From NCBI RefSeq assembly GCF_003946085.1, contig NZ_RHOB01000012.1:31166-95165 (forward strand): a stretch of DNA of 64,000 nucleotides, in the 5' to 3' direction. Origin of the DNA: Levilactobacillus angrenensis (GTDB lineage Bacteria > Bacillota > Bacilli > Lactobacillales > Lactobacillaceae). Shown piece by piece: positions 60,467-64,000 of the stretch. The number at the start of each line of letters is the position of its first letter. The stretch's first letter is position 1. The notes beneath the pieces are model-generated. The model was not told where the DNA came from. It saw only the letters and a program-made list of their open reading frames with translations, and made no database searches. Position numbers and translations under genes: made by a program.

Positions 60467-61834
60467 ATGACAGACAACGTTTCAACGAAGTCGCCTTTGG
60501 TCGGCAGCGCAAACGGACCGTCATTGCAAGAAATTAATGGATCCGTCAAGATTCCTAAGGAGAAGGGCTTCTTGAAGAACCTGTTGGCCTTTTCCGGGCC
60601 GGGAGCGTTAGTGGCCGTGGGTTACATGGATCCGGGGAACTGGGTAACGTCGATCGGTGGGGGTGCCCAATACGGCTACCTGTTGATGTCTGTGATCTTG
60701 ATTTCGAGTTTGATTGCGATGTTGCTACAGTACATGGCAGCTAAACTGGGAATCGTGACGCAAATGGATTTGGCTCAAGCTACGCGAGCCCATACCACCA
60801 AGCGCATTGGCGCCATTTTGTGGGTCGTCACGGAGCTGGCCATCATGGCTACGGATATCGCCGAAGTGATTGGGGGCGCGATTGCTCTGCAGCTGTTGTT
60901 CGGCGTGCCGTTGATTTTAGGGGTCTCGTTGACCGTATTTGACGTCTTACTACTATTGTTATTAACCAAGCTGGGCTTCCGGAAAATCGAAGCTATCGTG
61001 GTCTGCCTGATTGCGGTCATCTTAGTGGTCTTTGCCTACGAAGTGGTGATTGCGCAACCGAACATGGGCGCTGCCGTAGCTAATTTCATTCCGAAACCAG
61101 AAATTATGCATCCTGGACAACTGACCATGGCGTTGGGAATCGTGGGTGCGACCGTGATGCCACACAACTTGTATTTGCACTCGTCAATTTCGCAAACGCG
61201 GAAATTTGACCGCGAAGACCCGGCTGAAATGGCGCGGGCCGTGAAATTTACGACTTGGGACTCCAACATTCAGCTGTTTGGTGCGTTTGTCATCAACTGT
61301 CTCTTGCTGTTGCTGGGGGCAGCGATGTTCTTCGGTAAAGGGACGGACCAACTGGGGACTTTTGGTAATTTGTACGCAGCGCTACAGGATAATCATTTAG
61401 CCGGTGCGGTGGCTTCACCATTATTATCAACGCTGTTTGCGGTGGCGCTGCTCGCTTCTGGACAAAACTCCACGATTACGGGGACGCTGACGGGACAGGT
61501 CATCATGGAAGGCTTCATTAATATGAAGATTCCGTTGTGGGTGCGGCGGTTAGTCACGCGGTTGATTTCCGTATTGCCCGTGATTGCGGCGACCATCTTC
61601 TTTGGTGGGAGCGAACGGGCTTTGGATAGTCTGTTGGTCAACTCACAGGTGTTCTTGTCGATTGCCTTGCCATTTTCCATGATTCCACTGACGATTTTTA
61701 CGTCATCGAAGAAAATCATGGGGGAACAGTGGGTCAATAAACGGTGGATCACCGTGTCGGCTTGGGTCTGCACGATTGTTCTGACGCTGCTGAACATTCA
61801 GATCGTTTGGACGACGGTAACGGACCTGTTTTAA
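60467..61834 (+). CDS. mntH: Nramp-family manganese transporter MntH
   Basis: Starts at ATG 60467 after AGGGGAG; an in-frame ATG at 60434 lies before the ribosome site. The 455-residue protein has eleven hydrophobic segments. The metal-site motifs are intact: DPGN in [11 protein letters not shown] (segment 1) and MPH in [15 protein letters not shown] (segment 6), together with [13 protein letters not shown] in segment 10. Nramp proteins import Mn2+ with protons; lactobacilli accumulate Mn for oxidative-stress defence and often carry several copies. Confidence 0.94.
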   Translation: MTDNVSTKSPLVGSANGPSLQEINGSVKIPKEKGFLKNLLAFSGPGALVAVGYMDPGNWVTSIGGGAQYGYLLMSVILISSLIAMLLQYMAAKLGIVTQMDLAQATRAHTTKRIGAILWVVTELAIMATDIAEVIGGAIALQLLFGVPLILGVSLTVFDVLLLLLLTKLGFRKIEAIVVCLIAVILVVFAYEVVIAQPNMGAAVANFIPKPEIMHPGQLTMALGIVGATVMPHNLYLHSSISQTRKFDREDPAEMARAVKFTTWDSNIQLFGAFVINCLLLLLGAAMFFGKGTDQLGTFGNLYAALQDNHLAGAVASPLLSTLFAVALLASGQNSTITGTLTGQVIMEGFINMKIPLWVRRLVTRLISVLPVIAATIFFGGSERALDSLLVNSQVFLSIALPFSMIPLTIFTSSKKIMGEQWVNKRWITVSAWVCTIVLTLLNIQIVWTTVTDLF

Positions 61835-61893
61835 GCCTAGCTGTTGACGGACTAGTCTTAGCAAAAAATAATCCGTAGCCTGGCCGGCGTCTA

Positions 61894-61922
61894 TTGACTT
61901 TTATCGCCGGGGTCGGTATCAT
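61894..61922 (+). promoter_or_regulatory. tyrS promoter
   Basis: TTGACT (61894-61899), a 17-base spacer and TATCAT (61917-61922). It places the transcript start near 61929, just before the T-box stem I. Confidence 0.75.
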
Positions 61923-61928
61923 CAAGGA

Positions 61929-62152
61929 CATAAGCTAAGAAACAGTCCAGTAGTGATGGCGGCTCCGGTTAAGAGATTTGACGGTGCTGGGAGTCAAAAC
62001 GCCCGTGGTCACGAATTACGCTGTGGAGCGGCCGAGATTTCGGCGGGTCATTCCGTTAACGATGACGAGCGGTTGTCGATCGACAACAACTTGGGTGGTA
62101 ACGCGGATTTTAATTCGTCCCTGATGGCATAACGCCATTGGGGGCTTTTTTG
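61929..62152 (+). promoter_or_regulatory. Tyrosine T-box leader of tyrS
   Basis: The leader has a stem I base (ACAG 61942-61945 / CTGT 62021-62024), AGTA and GAA loop-E elements, and a UAC Tyr codon candidate in GAATTACG (62017-62019). The T-box itself is TTGGGTGGTAACGCGG (62091-62106). The terminator (CCCTGATGGC / GCCATTGGGG, T6) ends near 62152. Uncharged tRNA-Tyr would stabilise the antiterminator and allow tyrS transcription. The exact specifier register is inferred. Confidence 0.85.
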
Positions 62153-62181
62153 TAGTGAGGGCAATTTTAGGAGGAAAAGAT

Positions 62182-63441
62182 ATGTCGATTATTGATGAAC
62201 TGAAGTGGCGTGGCGCCATTAACCAACAGACTGACGAATCCGGCTTGGGCGACTTGGTCAACGAAAAGGCAGTCGGCTTGTATGCCGGGATTGACCCAAC
62301 TGGGGATTCCATGCACATTGGTCATTTGATTCCATTCATGATTTTGAAACGATTCCAGTTAGCGGGTCACCGCCCATACATCGTGATTGGTGGGGCCACG
62401 GGTTCCATTGGTGATCCTTCCGGTAAGAAAGCAGAACGGGTCTTACAAACGATGGACCAAGTGCACCACAACGAAGTTTGCCTGACCAAGCAGATGGAAC
62501 ACCTCTTCGGTCAAGACGGCTCCTTTAAGATTGTGAACAACTACCAATGGCTATCCAAGATTTCATTGTTGGACTTCTTGCGAGACTATGGGAAGTTATT
62601 TAACGTCAACAACATGTTGAACAAGGAAGTCGTGGCTTCACGGCTAGAAGTCGGGATTTCTTACACGGAATTCACGTACCAAATCCTCCAATCAATCGAT
62701 TTCCTTCATTTATACCAAGCAGAAGATGTCCAATTACAAATTGGTGGCGCGGACCAATGGGGGAACATCACGGCCGGTATCGACCTGATCCACAAACAAG
62801 AGGGCGCGGATGCCAAGGCGTACGGTCTGACGATTCCATTATTGTTGAAGGCAGACGGTACGAAGTTTGGGAAGTCAGAAGGCGGCAACATCTGGTTAGA
62901 CCCAGAAAAGACGTCACCATACGAATTCTACCAATTCTGGATCAACACGGATGACCGTGACGTTATCAAGTTCTTGAAGTACTTCACCTTCCTGGACCAA
63001 GACGAAATCCAAGAACTGGCAGATGCTGTGGCGACCCATCCAGAAAAGCGCCTGGCCCAAACTCGCCTGGCTGAAGAAGTCACGGAATTTGTTCACGGTA
63101 AAGAAGCGGTCGCTGAAGCCCAACACATTACGAAGGCGTTGTTCTCCGGGGATGTGGCTGACTTAACCGCTAGTGAAATCGAACAAGGCTTTAAGAAGAT
63201 GCCATCGGTCACGGTCAACGCTGATAAGAAAAACATCGTTGAATGGCTGGTTGATGACACGAAGATTGAATCCTCTCGGCGCCAAGCCCGTGAAGATTTG
63301 ACCAACGGGGCCATTCGCATCAACGGCGAAAAGGTGACGGCAACAGATATTGAAATCGATCCAACCAGTGCCTTTGACGGTAAGTTTGTAATCGTCCGGC
63401 GCGGGAAGAAACGTTATTTCTTAGTCCGAGTTGCGGATTAA
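62182..63441 (+). CDS. tyrS: Tyrosyl-tRNA synthetase
   Basis: Starts at ATG 62182 after AGGAGGA; 419 residues, the usual length. The class I signature is at SMHIGHLIP (about residue 45), the tyrosine pocket at YTEFTYQILQSIDFLHLY and GGADQWGNITAGIDL, and the KMSKS-equivalent is KFGKS (about 230). A C-terminal S4 RNA-binding domain follows (SSRRQAREDLTNGAIRINGEKV). It charges tRNA-Tyr and is controlled by the T-box just upstream. Confidence 0.96.
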   Translation: MSIIDELKWRGAINQQTDESGLGDLVNEKAVGLYAGIDPTGDSMHIGHLIPFMILKRFQLAGHRPYIVIGGATGSIGDPSGKKAERVLQTMDQVHHNEVCLTKQMEHLFGQDGSFKIVNNYQWLSKISLLDFLRDYGKLFNVNNMLNKEVVASRLEVGISYTEFTYQILQSIDFLHLYQAEDVQLQIGGADQWGNITAGIDLIHKQEGADAKAYGLTIPLLLKADGTKFGKSEGGNIWLDPEKTSPYEFYQFWINTDDRDVIKFLKYFTFLDQDEIQELADAVATHPEKRLAQTRLAEEVTEFVHGKEAVAEAQHITKALFSGDVADLTASEIEQGFKKMPSVTVNADKKNIVEWLVDDTKIESSRRQAREDLTNGAIRINGEKVTATDIEIDPTSAFDGKFVIVRRGKKRYFLVRVAD

Positions 63442-63457
63442 TTAAGCTGATATTGCG

Positions 63458-63493
63458 GCACGAGCGCACGATGGGTGCGTTCGTGCTTTTTTA
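63458..63493 (+). terminator. Terminator after tyrS
   Basis: GCACGAGCGCAC / GTGCGTTCGTGC with one mismatch, followed by TTTTTT. Confidence 0.88.
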
Positions 63494-63709
63494 GTGCCAA
63501 AGTAAAGACGAACGGTTATTAGAGAAAAATCAGGAAACACACGGCCGTCGGATAACTATTCTGGTGCTTTCACGAGTAAGATATGCCTTTGAAAAAAGCT
63601 ACAATTATTTTCAGATTTTAGTTGACGGTAGGGGTTGTGGTTGGTATAGTTATATATGTTGTCACGGCGATTCACCAACTAGACCAATTCAATGAGTTGA
63701 AAATAGTTG

Positions 63710-63739
63710 TTGACAAAGGTGATGACAAAATGTTATATT
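63710..63739 (+). promoter_or_regulatory. rRNA operon promoter P1
   Basis: TTGACA (63710-63715), an 18-base spacer and TATATT (63734-63739), preceded by AT-rich DNA. The bases after it (GATTAAGTTGTC) recur after P2. Confidence 0.8.
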
Positions 63740-63800
63740 GATTAAGTTGTCGCTTCTTGATAACGAATCAACGAGAAACGTTGTTAAATCAAACTTCTTG

Positions 63801-63829
63801 TTGACATCAAATCAGTTAAATGATATGAT
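63801..63829 (+). promoter_or_regulatory. rRNA operon promoter P2
   Basis: TTGACA (63801-63806), a 17-base spacer and TATGAT (63824-63829), 91 bases downstream of P1, again followed by GATTAAGTTGTC. Tandem strong promoters are usual for rrn operons. Confidence 0.85.
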
Positions 63830-63859
63830 GATTAAGTTGTCTGCGAGAGTAGATGACAT

Positions 63860-64000
63860 GGTAGACCTTTGAAAACTGAACATTGTTTCGACAAACCAAA
63901 TATGTGTAGGGCGGTTTGATACTTGGTATCAAACCCAAACAATATTTGCGAAGTCAATTCGCTTTTAAAAATGTAACAACAATCGATGAGCTATTCAAGC
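63860..64000 (+). promoter_or_regulatory. rRNA operon leader (16S gene begins beyond the window)
   Basis: Contains a boxA-like antitermination sequence (CCTTTGAAAACTG, 63866-63878), a perfect 10-bp hairpin GGTTTGATAC / GTATCAAACC (63913-63935) and a small GCGAA / TTCGC hairpin (63948-63962), typical of lactobacillus rrn leaders. The 16S sequence itself (with AGAGTTTGATCCTGG) is not reached. Confidence 0.75.

Noticed and set aside
61857..61939. CTTAGC / GCTAAG pairing as the base of T-box stem I
   Set aside because: The tyrS promoter (61894-61922) lies inside this pairing, so the left arm would not be in the transcript.

Overview
The window looks like chromosomal DNA of a lactic acid bacterium of the family Lactobacillaceae, most likely the Levilactobacillus/Lactiplantibacillus side of the family. 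The clues are strong GGAGG-type ribosome sites, moderate-to-high GC coding sequence, an LPQTxE sortase signal, a WxL surface protein, a tyrosine T-box before tyrS, a PyrR-type attenuator, CadD and Nramp metal transporters, and an rRNA promoter region at the right edge. Genus is an inference; there is no 16S sequence in the window (it should begin just past base 64000).

Layout. 0-8.9 kb: a NmrA-like reductase with an Rrf2 regulator, a secreted CAP protein, a small secreted protein, an HxlR/MFS divergent pair, a lectin-WxL protein, TetR and a broken small membrane gene. 9.4-15.8 kb: aldo/keto reductase, a Bce-type ABC transporter with a YtrA-like GntR regulator, an Fe-S scaffold-like protein and a sortase-anchored adhesin. 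16-27 kb: a decayed toxin-antitoxin pair, a P1B-type metal ATPase, a multicopper oxidase, a CzrA-like sensor facing CadD, a LysR facing YeiH, and an MFS pump. 27-34.6 kb: a candidate structured RNA on the minus strand, AraC, an ABC-F ATPase with a terminator in its leader, an orphan RelB, a DUF606 transporter with a nucleoside hydrolase, and an alpha/beta hydrolase. 34.7-41.2 kb: an AT-rich island (AraC, two MFS porters, GH78 alpha-L-rhamnosidase) that looks horizontally acquired. 41.2-55 kb: arylsulfate sulfotransferase, DUF975 protein, a second GntR/ABC operon, a YdbS/YdbT pair, a pyrimidine salvage operon (nucleoside deoxyribosyltransferase and NCS1 permease) behind a PyrR-like attenuator, and an icaADB operon for poly-N-acetylglucosamine. 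55-64 kb: an Mga-like regulator, a DUF2252 kinase-like protein with MarR, mntH, T-box-tyrS, and tandem rRNA promoters.

The most unusual signal is a dispersed intergenic repeat. Two modules (called A and B here) occur alone, together or as fragments at about a dozen places in both orientations. One complete composite copy (16662-17299) has terminal inverted repeats and a 7-bp target duplication, like a non-autonomous mobile element. Within module B, four hairpins are kept while the sequences of both arms change together between copies, which points to a conserved folded structure. I cannot say whether this family has been described.
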